From assembly GCA_020630575.1 (NCBI GenBank), contig JAHDBD010000017.1, positions 41,381 through 105,380 on the forward strand: DNA of 64,000 bases. Direction: 5' to 3'. The stretch's first letter is position 1. Every line of letters starts with the position of its first letter. The DNA is from Bernardetia sp. Lineage in GTDB: Bacteria; Bacteroidota; Bacteroidia; Cytophagales; Bernardetiaceae. Under the pieces are notes generated by a model. The model was not told the origin of the DNA. It made no database searches and saw only the letters and a list, made by a program, of their open reading frames with translations. A program made the position numbers and the translations under genes. This document shows positions 17,927 to 26,659 of the stretch, piece after piece.

Positions 17927-17957
17927 CAAAGGTAAGACAGTATTTTTGATTTTACAA
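17927..17957 (-). promoter_or_regulatory. Promoter for the tRNA-Asp pair
   Basis: On the minus strand, TTG (17955-17957), a 20-base spacer and TACCTTTG (17927-17934), followed by C. This matches the Bacteroidota sigma-70 pattern TTG/TAnnTTTG. It is about 178 bases upstream of the first tRNA-Asp, leaving a long leader. The rest of the gap 17750-18083 holds no gene that I can support. Confidence 0.75.
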
Positions 17958-18083
17958 GCGATTTACATAAAAAAAAGTGTTTTTTTAATGAATTGAGAAT
18001 GGTTTTAATCAAAGATGTTGATAATCAATAATTTATAAATTGATATTTTTTTGTTTTTTTTTATCTCAAGCTGAAATTACATT

Positions 18084-19031
18084 TTAAATTGCTTTCAAAC
18101 TCATATCTAGACTTTGATAAGAATGTGTGAGTGCACCAACAGATATAGAATCTACTCCTGTTTTTGAAATTTCTCTTACTGTTTCTAAAGTAATGCCACC
18201 AGAAGCCTCACTCATTATTTTTTTGTTGGAAGTTGCATTAAAATCATTTATTAATGAAACAGCTTCTTTCATCATTTCATTAGACATGTTATCTAACATC
18301 AAAAAATCAATTGGCTTATCTTTTTTACTAACTTCTAAAACTTGTTTTACTTCTTCTAAATTTCTTGTTTCTACTTCTATTTTTAAGTCTTTATTATTGA
18401 TTTTACAATAATTTTGAGCTGATTGTATTGCTTTTTCAATTCCTCCTGCATAATCTACATGATTATCTTTTAGCATAATCATGTCAAAAAGTCCGTAACG
18501 GTGGTTTGTTCCTCCTCCAATTTTAACAGCCCATTTTTCAGTAATTCTAGAATTAGGAGTAGTTTTGCGAGTATCTAAAATTTTGGTTTGAGTACCTTTT
18601 ACTGCTTCCACAAATTGATTAGTTAGTGTGGCAATTCCACTCATTCTCTGCATACAATTTAAAACTAATCGCTCTGCTGTTAAGATAGATTGGGCATTTC
18701 CTTCTACAATAAAAGCAATATCTCCATGGTTTATTTTGTCTCCATCATTTAAGAATATATTTAATTTTAGATTTTTGTCTACTTTAGCAAAAATAAGTTT
18801 TGCCAGTTCTGTTCCTGCTAAAATTCCATTACCTTTGATAAGCAAGTGGGCTTTTTTTTGTGCTGTGGAAGGTACAGAAGAAAGTGTAGAGTGGTCGCCA
18901 TCTGCGATGTCTTCTTTTAGAGCAAGTGTTATAAATTGATCTAGAGATTCTGGAGTAAGATAATTGTACACTGTATTTATGTTTTTTGGAGAAAGAAATT
19001 TTATAAAAATAGCTTCGTGTATTTTATACAC
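18084..19031 (-). CDS. nadC: Nicotinate-nucleotide pyrophosphorylase (quinolinate PRTase)
   Basis: NadC converts quinolinate and PRPP to nicotinate mononucleotide in de novo NAD synthesis. Diagnostic segments are ALKEDIADGDHSTL near the start, ERLVLNCMQRMSGIAT, DTRKTTPNSR (substrate-binding arginines), KIGGGTNHRYGLFDMIMLKDNH and IMSEASGGITLETV with SVGALTHS at the end. The frame opens at 19031, giving 315 residues, about 25-30 more than usual; no methionine lies between the first codon and the conserved core, so either the N-terminus is extended or a non-ATG start is used. nadA and nadB are not nearby. Confidence 0.95.
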   Translation of the reverse strand: MYKIHEAIFIKFLSPKNINTVYNYLTPESLDQFITLALKEDIADGDHSTLSSVPSTAQKKAHLLIKGNGILAGTELAKLIFAKVDKNLKLNIFLNDGDKINHGDIAFIVEGNAQSILTAERLVLNCMQRMSGIATLTNQFVEAVKGTQTKILDTRKTTPNSRITEKWAVKIGGGTNHRYGLFDMIMLKDNHVDYAGGIEKAIQSAQNYCKINNKDLKIEVETRNLEEVKQVLEVSKKDKPIDFLMLDNMSNEMMKEAVSLINDFNATSNKKIMSEASGGITLETVREISKTGVDSISVGALTHSYQSLDMSLKAI

Positions 19032-19310
19032 AAATAAAGGTATTTTTCATGACATAATCAAAAATAGGTAAGAATTAATTTTAGGCATCCAATAATTTGT
19101 TGATAATCAATTGTTTTGGCTTCATACTTTATTGCGATTTTCCTATAAAATATTTTCTTTAAAAGAAAAATTCACAAAAAAATAAAATCATTTTAGGTTT
19201 TTGTTCGTTTAATAAATACGATTTTGTTTTAAAGAAATTCGTTAGTTTTACTGTTTACTAATTTATGTTTTAAGTATTCAGATTATTTTATAGCATTTAA
19301 TTTTACGCTC

Positions 19311-20132
19311 ATGAAAACATTTATATTTTCTTCTCTTGCTAAATTTACAACATCTAAAAAAATTATAGGCACATTTGCCTGTTGTGTATTTTTAGGGTTA
19401 GGAGGAAATTCTGTGTTTGCTCAAAATAATCTACATATAAAACTGCCTTATGATCCTCATGATAATCCTGTGATTTGGGCGCAACTGCAAAAAACTCCTT
19501 TAGATTCTTTGTTATGGCAAAAATATGTACACAAACAATGGACAGATATGCCTTTGAAGCAGCGTTTGCAAGTAAAATTATGGATTCAAGAAATGTGGTT
19601 AAATAAATTGAATGGAAATACGAATGAATTGATAGCAAGCACAGCAAATACAGAATCAAAGACAGATAAAATTAAAAAAGAAAAAACAGAAATTAAAAAG
19701 ACAGATAACACGGCTGCTACTCAAGTTACAAAGGTTGAAAAAACAATAGTAGTAAAAAAAGATGAATCTATTTCTAAAGAAATAACAACTTCTACCAAGT
19801 CACTTAGTAAGTCTCAAAAAATAAATGAGTTGCTTGCAAAGCCAGAAGTAAAAAGTTTTATAAAAGATTTAGAAGAATCATTTTTGGCAGAATCTACAGA
19901 AATGGAAGAATTAAAAGAAAATCTATATGAAAATTTCTTTATTTTAGAAGCTGTTTTGGCAGATGAATTTGAAGTATTGGGAGCTGATTATGTTTTTTAT
20001 AAACAAAAATACCCAAAAGGAAATTATAGTGAGTCTCGTTGGATGATGGAAAAAGAACAGGAACTCAAAGAGCTTAAAACTCAAAAACTTGAAGAAGTTA
20101 AGCAGGCTTTCTTAGAACGACAAATCAATTAG
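19311..20132 (+). CDS. Secreted paralogue A, unknown family
   Basis: A 273-residue exported protein with a signal peptide (hydrophobic core IGTFACCVFLGLGGNSVFA, cut before QNN). The mature start (NPVIWAQLQKTPLDSLLWQK) and the C-terminal block (VLADEFEVLGADYVFYKQKY, then GNYSESRWMMEKEQEL) both match the next gene at 20486. Between them is a low-complexity region rich in K, T and S that the paralogue lacks. I do not recognise the family. The two genes look like an ancient tandem duplication, and the conserved W and Y residues suggest one fold with a helical bundle end. Confidence 0.7.
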   Translation: MKTFIFSSLAKFTTSKKIIGTFACCVFLGLGGNSVFAQNNLHIKLPYDPHDNPVIWAQLQKTPLDSLLWQKYVHKQWTDMPLKQRLQVKLWIQEMWLNKLNGNTNELIASTANTESKTDKIKKEKTEIKKTDNTAATQVTKVEKTIVVKKDESISKEITTSTKSLSKSQKINELLAKPEVKSFIKDLEESFLAESTEMEELKENLYENFFILEAVLADEFEVLGADYVFYKQKYPKGNYSESRWMMEKEQELKELKTQKLEEVKQAFLERQIN

Positions 20133-20485
20133 ACTACACCAAAACAGCATAAATAGTACAATTTTTTATTAGAATAAGTAGGTTTTTAATTTGTTTTTTA
20201 ATAAAAAACTTAACTAATTGCTTGTTTTTCAGTTATTTATGTGATTTTTGGGTTATCGCATAAAAATAATGCAAATGTGTAAAATAGAGTAGCAAAATAG
20301 AATTCTGTGTCAAATAGTTTGTTTGCTAACTTTTCTCTCTATTTTCTGACATGGGAATTTTCAGTCCTTTATTGTTTTATCAAAAACATTCTGTACTTTT
20401 ATAGTTGTATAGACAATTGTTCTGCATTTGACTGTATAAACAAATTAATCTATCCTAAATCTATTACTTTTTATATTTTACCACT
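20133..20485. other. Intergenic gap between paralogues
   Basis: I see no gene here. There is an A/T-rich inverted repeat near 20180-20209 (GTTTTT ... AAAAAC), which could be a weak terminator for paralogue A. A promoter for paralogue B probably lies near its end, but no clear match was found. Confidence 0.4.
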
Positions 20486-21115
20486 ATGCCTATACTTAAT
20501 TCTACCTTAGACCCTAATTTGAATGCTTTTTCAAAGTTTATGTTTTCTTTCACATTTTTAGTTTTGCTTTTTTTAGTTGGAGCAGTAGATGCCCAAAATG
20601 TAGAGAAAGACCCAATGAATAAACCAGATGTTTGGCAAAAACTTCAACATAATCCTAACGACCAAGTTCTTTGGGAAATGTATATAGGAAAAAAAATACA
20701 AGATTTTACAGATGAAGATAATGATAAAGTGGCTACTTGGCAAGAACAATTAATGGTTTTACAGTCTGAACATGCAGATGTAATCATTACTTCAAAAGCA
20801 GATACTGATGCTGCTGACGAGGAGATATTAAGAGATATGCAGGCAAGTGATTGGCAAAATTTGGAAGAAGTAGTGATGAGTACAGGTTCGGAAATACAAG
20901 AAATGCGTCAGAATATAGATGCTAATTTTGCTCTTTTAGAAGATTTATATGCAGAGTCTTTTGAAGAACAAGGATTAAAATATGTTGCTTATAATGAAGT
21001 GCATCCTGATGGAAAATATTCAAAAACAGCTTGGGTAGAAGCACAAGAAGCAAAACTACGTGAGGCTAAAATGGTGGAGTTACAAGCTCTACGCAAACAA
21101 ATTAAAAAGAACTAA
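20486..21115 (+). CDS. Secreted paralogue B, unknown family
   Basis: A 209-residue exported protein with a signal peptide (hydrophobic core FSFTFLVLLFLVGAVDA, cut before QNV). The mature protein aligns with paralogue A: KPDVWQKLQHNPNDQVLWEM against the NPVIWAQLQ block, and LLEDLYAESFEEQGLKYVAY against the VLADEFEV block, followed by the same charged helix ending. It lacks the K/T/S-rich insert of paralogue A. No known domain is recognised. The location is presumably periplasmic or outer membrane. The function is unknown. Confidence 0.7.
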   Translation: MPILNSTLDPNLNAFSKFMFSFTFLVLLFLVGAVDAQNVEKDPMNKPDVWQKLQHNPNDQVLWEMYIGKKIQDFTDEDNDKVATWQEQLMVLQSEHADVIITSKADTDAADEEILRDMQASDWQNLEEVVMSTGSEIQEMRQNIDANFALLEDLYAESFEEQGLKYVAYNEVHPDGKYSKTAWVEAQEAKLREAKMVELQALRKQIKKN

Positions 21116-21331
21116 TTATTTTGTTTACACTTACTTAATTTCTTATTGATTTAGTAATTTTTGAAACAAAAACAGTTAATAAATAGTAGTAGTAGTGCAT
21201 ATTAAAGTTGAAAGACTTAATTTTGCATACCTACTAACAAAAGAGTAATAAAAGTATTGTATTAATTTTTAATTAATTACTTCAGATACTGCTTATTTTT
21301 AAGTTAGTGATAGGTAAATTTGGTGATTCAA

Positions 21332-21365
21332 AAACATCGGTAATCTTTTACCGATGTTTTTTTTT
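21332..21365 (+). terminator. Strong hairpin terminator
   Basis: AACATCGGTAA pairs with TTACCGATGTT around a four-base loop, followed by nine T. It lies about 216 bases after paralogue B, which leaves an unexplained transcribed spacer at 21116-21331. Confidence 0.8.
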
Positions 21366-21410
21366 ATTCATTTGGTGCTTTGTGAATTTAGTTGCAATTC
21401 AAAACTTCAT

Positions 21411-21485
21411 AAACAGGGTTGAAACCCTGTCCAATTCATAATTTCATTATTATTTCCTCAATTGAAGAGAGTTTTAATCCTGTTT
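21411..21485. repeat. MITE-like element with inverted ends, copy 1
   Basis: The left end (AAACAGGGTTGAAACCCTGT, then CCAATT) is matched in inverted form by the right end at 21460-21485 (AATTGAAGAGAG, then TTTTAATCCTGTTT). The ends are about 26 bases long. The left end is also an internal palindrome. A related 115-bp element is at 46169-46283. Confidence 0.65.
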
Positions 21486-21532
21486 TTATTTTTGCAACTA
21501 AAATCATAAAGAACCAAAGTTTTGTAAAAACT

Positions 21533-22798
21533 TTACACTTCCAAAAATCTCAAAATCTCTTCATAAACCCTATCTAATTCTTGGTCTGTAATAATATAAG
21601 GAGGAATTATATAGATAACATTTCCCAAAGGACGAAGCAAAATATTTTTATCCAAAAAGTAATTATAAATATTCTTGCGCCATTCATTAAAATAAGAAGT
21701 TTGTTCTTCTGTTTTGAGTTCTAAAGCGAAAATTGTCCCACAAGTTCTGACTTCTAAAATCCTATTTTCTAATTTTTTATCAGAATCTATTTGTTTTGCA
21801 AAGTGAATGTGTTTTTCTGCAATTCGTTTTCTATTTTTAAAGCACTCATCAGTCAATAAAATCTCTAAACTAGCATTGGCCGCAGCACAAGCAATCGGAT
21901 TTCCTGTATAAGAATGACCATGAAAAAAAGTTTTTAAAATATCATTATCATAAAAAGGTTGTGCAACTTCTTTGGTGCAAAGCGTAACAGCCAAAGGCAA
22001 AAAACCTCCAGTAATTCCTTTTGAAAGACAAATTAAATCAGGTTCTTCTTCTAAATATTCAGAGGCAAAAAGATGGTCTGTTCTGCCAAAACCTGTCATA
22101 ATCTCATCAGCAATACAAAACGTATTCTTATTGTGAGCTAATTTTATAAGCTCGTCCAAATGTTTGGGAGAATAGGTTTGCATTCCTCCTGCTCCTTGAA
22201 TAATTGGCTCAAAAATAAAAGCAGCCACTTCTTCACTTTCCAAAATCTGTGTAAATTTTTCTTTTACTTCTGACCAATTTTTGTGTGTTGGACGTGGAAT
22301 AAATTCTACATCAAAAAGCAAAGGATTGAAAGGCGCATTAAAAGGTGTTCTGTCACAAACAGCCATTGCCCCAAAAGTATCTCCATGATAAGCTCCTTCT
22401 ATAGCAATTATTTTGATTCTGTTTGCATTCTTATTTCTATTATGAAAGTGTTGCAGACAAATCTTTAAAGCGACTTCAATAGCTGTTGAGCCATCATCTG
22501 AAAAAAAGACTTTATTCATTGAAGGTAACAAATCTATTAGGCTTTGAGCTAACTTTTCGGCTGGCTGGTGCGTAAAACCTGCAAAAATAACATGTTCTAA
22601 ACTATGCGCTTGCTCTGAAATGGCAGTTGCAATTTTTTTGTTTGCGTGTCCGTGGATATTTACCCACCACGAAGAAACTGCATCAAGAATTTTGCGTTCG
22701 TCTTTTGTATAAATATAAATTCCGTCTGCTTTTACAATTTCTAAAGGGTCGTAGCCTTCAGCAAGAGGTGTGAAAGGATGCCAAATATTTTGATTCAT
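21533..22798 (-). CDS. bioA: Adenosylmethionine-8-amino-7-oxononanoate aminotransferase
   Basis: BioA makes 7,8-diaminopelargonate in biotin synthesis, taking the amino group from S-adenosylmethionine. The 421-residue class III aminotransferase begins IWHPFTPLAEGYDPLEIVKA, has the family SSWWVNIHGHANKKI segment, the PLP aspartate in FCIADEIMTGFGRTD and the PLP lysine K260 in CLSKGITGG. The HSYTGNPIACAAA motif is typical of BioA rather than of ornithine or GABA aminotransferases. No other bio gene is nearby. It is divergent from the AIPR gene with a 146-base gap. Confidence 0.93.
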   Translation of the reverse strand: MNQNIWHPFTPLAEGYDPLEIVKADGIYIYTKDERKILDAVSSWWVNIHGHANKKIATAISEQAHSLEHVIFAGFTHQPAEKLAQSLIDLLPSMNKVFFSDDGSTAIEVALKICLQHFHNRNKNANRIKIIAIEGAYHGDTFGAMAVCDRTPFNAPFNPLLFDVEFIPRPTHKNWSEVKEKFTQILESEEVAAFIFEPIIQGAGGMQTYSPKHLDELIKLAHNKNTFCIADEIMTGFGRTDHLFASEYLEEEPDLICLSKGITGGFLPLAVTLCTKEVAQPFYDNDILKTFFHGHSYTGNPIACAAANASLEILLTDECFKNRKRIAEKHIHFAKQIDSDKKLENRILEVRTCGTIFALELKTEEQTSYFNEWRKNIYNYFLDKNILLRPLGNVIYIIPPYIITDQELDRVYEEILRFLEV

Positions 22799-22944
22799 TA
22801 ATTTAGTAATTTTTGTTTTTACACAAAACTACTCATAGTCTTTCATAAATACGATACAAATACAAAATCAAATTGTAGGATTTGAAATTTTAGACTATCT
22901 TTAATCTGAATTTAGATTGAAAAATAGAATAAAACGATACAAAA

Positions 22945-24882
22945 ATGCTAACCAATAATTTTTATAAATTACTCAATGAAGAGTTAGTTCAAATTCTTGA
23001 CAATAATAAAGAAGATGAAGAATTGCATAAACACAAAAAAGATGAACAAAATAAAGGCTATGCGTTCTTGATTTGGTTTTTAAATTTTTATGGACAAAAA
23101 ACGCTCTACAAACAATATATTACAGATGGAAAAGACGATAGTTCGTGTGATATAATTTTTGAAAATACAGATTCACAAGGACAACGCATTTTTTATGTTG
23201 TTCAATCAAAATGGGTAAATATTACCATTAATGAAGAAGGGAAGTTAGTTAAAAAAGGAAGTCTAATACAAGAATTTCCTAAAATTGGAAAAGAAGAATT
23301 TAATGCTGTAATAAAAGAGTTTGATACTGTTTTGGATGGAAGTAAAAAGGAAGGTAAAAATGAAAAGTTCAATGAAAAGTATAGAAAACTTATAGAGCAT
23401 TTGGAAGCAAATGGAAAAGCAAAATTTATTTTCTTTACGGCTGCTGACACAAATCCAGAAATTGAAGACACAATCAAATCTTTCTCAAACCAACATGCAC
23501 CTAATGTTACTTTTCAACTCATTGACATCAATAGAATAAAACAGGATTATATTGAATTCAAATACAAAGAAATTGTAGCAAATAATCCTTTAGAGTACAA
23601 TTATGACCCAGAAGATGAAGAGATTATTTTAGAAGTAGAACGTTTTAATAGCGGTGAACATGTAAGCCCAGAATCTTCTAAAAGAGATATGTTACAGTTT
23701 GAAGGGCGTATGCAGGCTTATATTTTTCTTCTCAAACCAAAAACTGTTCACGCTCTTTTTGAAAAATTTAAGTTTAGTTTATTCTTCAAGAATATTAGAA
23801 ATCCGTTGCGTGTTTCTGAATATAATGAGCAAATTGTCGAAACATTACAAAAAAGACCTGATACATTTTGGTATTTTAATAATGGAATAACGGCTATTAC
23901 AAAACGAATTCCTGATGTTGGTAATCACTCAAAAACCTTTACTGTAAAAGGTTTGCAAGTCATAAATGGAGCGCAAACAGTTTATTCAATTTATAAGGCT
24001 TATGAGAGTGCAACCATTGAGCAGCGTGAAATTATGGATACTGATGCACGAGTTTCTTTTCGTTTGATACGCTCAAGTGATGAGCAATTCAATATGGAAA
24101 TTACTCGTTTTACAAATCAACAAAATCAAATGGAAGATAGAGATTTTGTGGCTAATCGTGAGGAACAAAGAAGGTTGCAATTAGAATCTTTCGAAACTAA
24201 TTTTTGGTACGAAAAACGTAGAGGAGAATTTAGAGATATTGAGAAATTAGAGGAAAGAGGAATTAGAATCATATCAAATGAAACTTTTGCAAAAGCATAT
24301 CTTGTATTTTACTTGCAAAAACCATATGAAGCTACCTATGATTTTAATGAAAAAGTGTTTTCTCTTGAAGAAGATGGATTATACAATAGTATTTTTCGCA
24401 ATGCTTACTTTAACGATATGTTAATTTCAAATATATTGGCGATATATTTCACACATCTACACAGTAAAGAGCGTAAGGTAATAAGAAATGAAAAGACAGA
24501 AGATGACTTGTTAAAACAAACTATGAACAGACACAAAAACAGAAAAAAAGATAAGCTGTTAAAAGAAAAAACATTTATATTATACAGTTTATCTCCTTAT
24601 CAAGTTTTAGCCATTTCAAAAATTATAATTGAAAAATATTTAAAGATAAAAGGAAATACAACTATTTCTGATTTTCTACTCAAAAAAGCAGATATAAGAA
24701 TAATAGAAGGGATTTTTCTTTACTCTAGATACTTAGTATATAAGTATTTCAATGAAGATGTTTTTTCGGAAGATTTTAAATCTTTTCATAAAAATCCAAT
24801 TAGCTACGAAATAATGAAACAAGAAATAGAAAAAATGGAAATAGATATTGACAGAATAGAAAATCCAAGTGGCAAAGAATAA
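22945..24882 (+). CDS. AIPR family abortive-infection-type protein
   Basis: A 645-residue protein with the AIPR (abortive infection phage resistance) domain over about residues 260-560. Signature segments are FFKNIRNPLRVSEYNEQIVE, then FWYFNNGITAI near 308-318, then VKGLQVINGAQTVYS. The N-terminal 200 residues resemble a PD-(D/E)xK-type nuclease: D69 in CDIIF, then VVQSKW with Q87 and K89 as a Q-x-K variant. AIPR proteins are known from plasmid and phage-resistance loci, where they are thought to degrade nucleic acid. Here it is a single gene between bioA and the ribosomal genes, with no methylase or immunity gene beside it. The nuclease part is inference. Confidence 0.85.
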   Translation: MLTNNFYKLLNEELVQILDNNKEDEELHKHKKDEQNKGYAFLIWFLNFYGQKTLYKQYITDGKDDSSCDIIFENTDSQGQRIFYVVQSKWVNITINEEGKLVKKGSLIQEFPKIGKEEFNAVIKEFDTVLDGSKKEGKNEKFNEKYRKLIEHLEANGKAKFIFFTAADTNPEIEDTIKSFSNQHAPNVTFQLIDINRIKQDYIEFKYKEIVANNPLEYNYDPEDEEIILEVERFNSGEHVSPESSKRDMLQFEGRMQAYIFLLKPKTVHALFEKFKFSLFFKNIRNPLRVSEYNEQIVETLQKRPDTFWYFNNGITAITKRIPDVGNHSKTFTVKGLQVINGAQTVYSIYKAYESATIEQREIMDTDARVSFRLIRSSDEQFNMEITRFTNQQNQMEDRDFVANREEQRRLQLESFETNFWYEKRRGEFRDIEKLEERGIRIISNETFAKAYLVFYLQKPYEATYDFNEKVFSLEEDGLYNSIFRNAYFNDMLISNILAIYFTHLHSKERKVIRNEKTEDDLLKQTMNRHKNRKKDKLLKEKTFILYSLSPYQVLAISKIIIEKYLKIKGNTTISDFLLKKADIRIIEGIFLYSRYLVYKYFNEDVFSEDFKSFHKNPISYEIMKQEIEKMEIDIDRIENPSGKE

Positions 24883-24901
24883 TTTATTATCCTCAAACAG
24901 T

Positions 24902-24932
24902 TTGCAAATCAATAAAAATACTCTTACCTTTG
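24902..24932 (+). promoter_or_regulatory. Promoter of the rpsL-rpsG-fusA-rpsJ region
   Basis: TTG (24902-24904), a 20-base spacer and TACCTTTG (24925-24932) followed by C, the Bacteroidota consensus. It leaves a leader of about 280 bases before rpsL, with no gene that I can support; such a leader could hold a ribosomal-protein control site, but I could not identify one. Confidence 0.75.
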
Positions 24933-25217
24933 CAGTTCTGAAAAAAACCATAGTTGATTGTAAATGAGGATAGAATTGTATCAAATTCACTACTCAAAAA
25001 CTACAACTATCTTTTTCAGACGTTGCTAAACTTATTTTAAATTTTATTCTAGCACGCTGCTTAAATTCCTCACCTACGATATAGTTCATATTTTTATAAA
25101 TATAGATAATACTAGGCTTAGGAGTGTTTGAAGAACAGACTGGCAGAGTTTCAGTTTTGTTCCAATAGACTTTTAGAGAAGAACAGTATTTAAGTGGTCT
25201 AAACATTTGTTTCAGAA

Positions 25218-25625
25218 ATGCCTACTATTCAACAATTAGTTCGCAAGGGACGCAAAGAAATCATTAAAAAATCGAAATCTCCAGCGTTGGACTCTTGTCC
25301 TCAAAAACGTGGAGTTTGTACTCGTGTTTATACGACTACACCAAAGAAACCAAACTCAGCAATGCGTAAAGTTTCTAAAGTTCGTTTGTCTAATGGTATC
25401 GAAGTTATTGCATACATCCCAGGCGAAGGACACAATCTTCAAGAACACTCAATCGTACTTGTACGTGGTGGTCGTGTAAAAGACTTACCAGGTGTTCGTT
25501 ATCATATCGTTCGTGGTGCTTTAGATACCTCTGGAGTTCAAGGTCGTAAGCAATCACGCTCAAAATATGGTGCAAAACGCCCTAAACCAGGTGCAGCACC
25601 AGAGCCAACTAAAAAGAAAAAATAA
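25218..25625 (+). CDS. rpsL: Ribosomal protein S12
   Basis: S12 of the small subunit, at the decoding centre. The 135-residue protein starts [12 protein letters not shown] and contains the conserved [20 protein letters not shown] loop (with the lysine that is mutated in streptomycin resistance) and [13 protein letters not shown] loop. It has a lysine-rich end ([10 protein letters not shown]) of normal length. It is the first gene of the str-type cluster, read from the promoter at 24902-24932 and followed 147 bases later by rpsG. Codon use is richer in C-ending and G-ending codons than in the surrounding genes, as expected for high expression. Confidence 0.99.
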   Translation: MPTIQQLVRKGRKEIIKKSKSPALDSCPQKRGVCTRVYTTTPKKPNSAMRKVSKVRLSNGIEVIAYIPGEGHNLQEHSIVLVRGGRVKDLPGVRYHIVRGALDTSGVQGRKQSRSKYGAKRPKPGAAPEPTKKKK

Positions 25626-25772
25626 TTTGAGTAATCAATAATTGAAAGAGATATTTGAAATTAGAAATATACTGTATTTCGGTTTTAATTTATCACTTAT
25701 CATTTGTCACTTATAATTATTATTTCAGATTGTTTCCTTTTTTAAAATTTTATAAAAACCTTGAGATAACTC

Positions 25773-26255
25773 ATGAGAAAGCATAAACCAAAAAAGCGAG
25801 ATATTCTTCCTGACCCAAAATTTGGCGATACAGTAGTAACTAAGTTTGTAAATAACTTAATGTACTCTGGAAAGAAGAGTTTAGCTTATGATATTTTCTA
25901 TGGCGCATTGGAGCGTATAGAAGAAAAAATGAAAAAAGAAGATCCATCTGTAAATGGATTAGAAATTTTCAAAAAAGCATTAACTAATGTAACACCAGGT
26001 GTTGAAGTTAAAAGTCGTCGTGTAGGTGGAGCAACATTCCAAGTACCGACAGAAGTTCGTCCAGAGCGTAAAATGTCTTTGGGTATGAAATGGCTTATCA
26101 ATTTCTCTCGTCGTCGTAACGAACGCAACATGACTGACCGTTTGGCTGCCGAATTTATGGCTGCTGCAAAAGGTGAAGGTGCTGCTGTTAAACGTAAAGA
26201 CGATACACACCGTATGGCAGAAGCGAACAAAGCGTTCTCTCACTTCCGTTTCTAA
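25773..26255 (+). CDS. rpsG: Ribosomal protein S7
   Basis: S7 binds the 3' major domain of 16S rRNA and starts assembly of the head. The 160-residue protein begins [19 protein letters not shown] and has the family segments [31 protein letters not shown] (here [19 protein letters not shown]) and [19 protein letters not shown] at the end. The length is normal for Bacteroidota. A 404-base gap to fusA follows, which holds an inverted-repeat element (26315-26505). Confidence 0.99.
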   Translation: MRKHKPKKRDILPDPKFGDTVVTKFVNNLMYSGKKSLAYDIFYGALERIEEKMKKEDPSVNGLEIFKKALTNVTPGVEVKSRRVGGATFQVPTEVRPERKMSLGMKWLINFSRRRNERNMTDRLAAEFMAAAKGEGAAVKRKDDTHRMAEANKAFSHFRF

Positions 26256-26314
26256 ACTAACTGATACTTTTGAAGTATCGTTTGTTTATAAAAAAATGGA
26301 ATTAAAGCCATTTA

Positions 26315-26505
26315 CAAATGGTTTGGATAATTACGAATTAGAAATTAAAAATTACGACTTTATTATGATTGATGGTTGGTATTTTTGTCTTTTAATGAGA
26401 TTACGAAACATTATATTTTGTATATCTGAATTAGACTAATTTATCTAAACTAAATCTTAATCCGTAATTTTTAATTCATAATTCGTAATTTTTTATAACC
26501 ATTTG
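26315..26505. repeat. MITE-like element with about 44-bp inverted ends
   Basis: The left end (CAAATGGTTTGGATAATTAC, then GAATTAGAAATTAAAAATTA) is matched in inverted form by the right end at 26461-26505, which on the minus strand reads CAAATGGTTATAAAAAATTA, then CGAATTATGAATTAAAAATT. The about 100-base middle holds no supported gene. It lies between rpsG and fusA. The outer ATTACGAATTA...AAAATTACGA block recurs elsewhere in the window. Confidence 0.75.
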
Positions 26506-26556
26506 TTAATCAACTACATCAAGCCTTTAGAATAGTGATAATTGAAATAAATTTCG

Positions 26557-26564
26557 TACTTTTG
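26557..26564 (+). promoter_or_regulatory. Possible -7 element of a fusA promoter
   Basis: TACTTTTG followed by TGCG, 96 bases before fusA, matches TAnnTTTG. I see no TTG at the right distance upstream, so support is partial. A separate promoter would make sense because the repeat element separates fusA from rpsG. Confidence 0.4.
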
Positions 26565-26659
26565 TGCGAGCTTATTCAAACAGACTTATTTATTCTCACT
26601 TGATATAGCAATACTACTAATAAATAGAAGTTTTCTATCTCATTATACATTTAGTTACA

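Noticed and set aside
17815..18012. 65-codon minus-strand frame in the gap before nadC
   Set aside because: Runs of lysine, leucine and phenylalanine codons from AT-rich DNA; overlaps the tRNA-Asp promoter.
26296..26439. Reading frame between rpsG and fusA starting MELKPFTNGLD
   Set aside because: It is made of the inverted-repeat element and has no family match.
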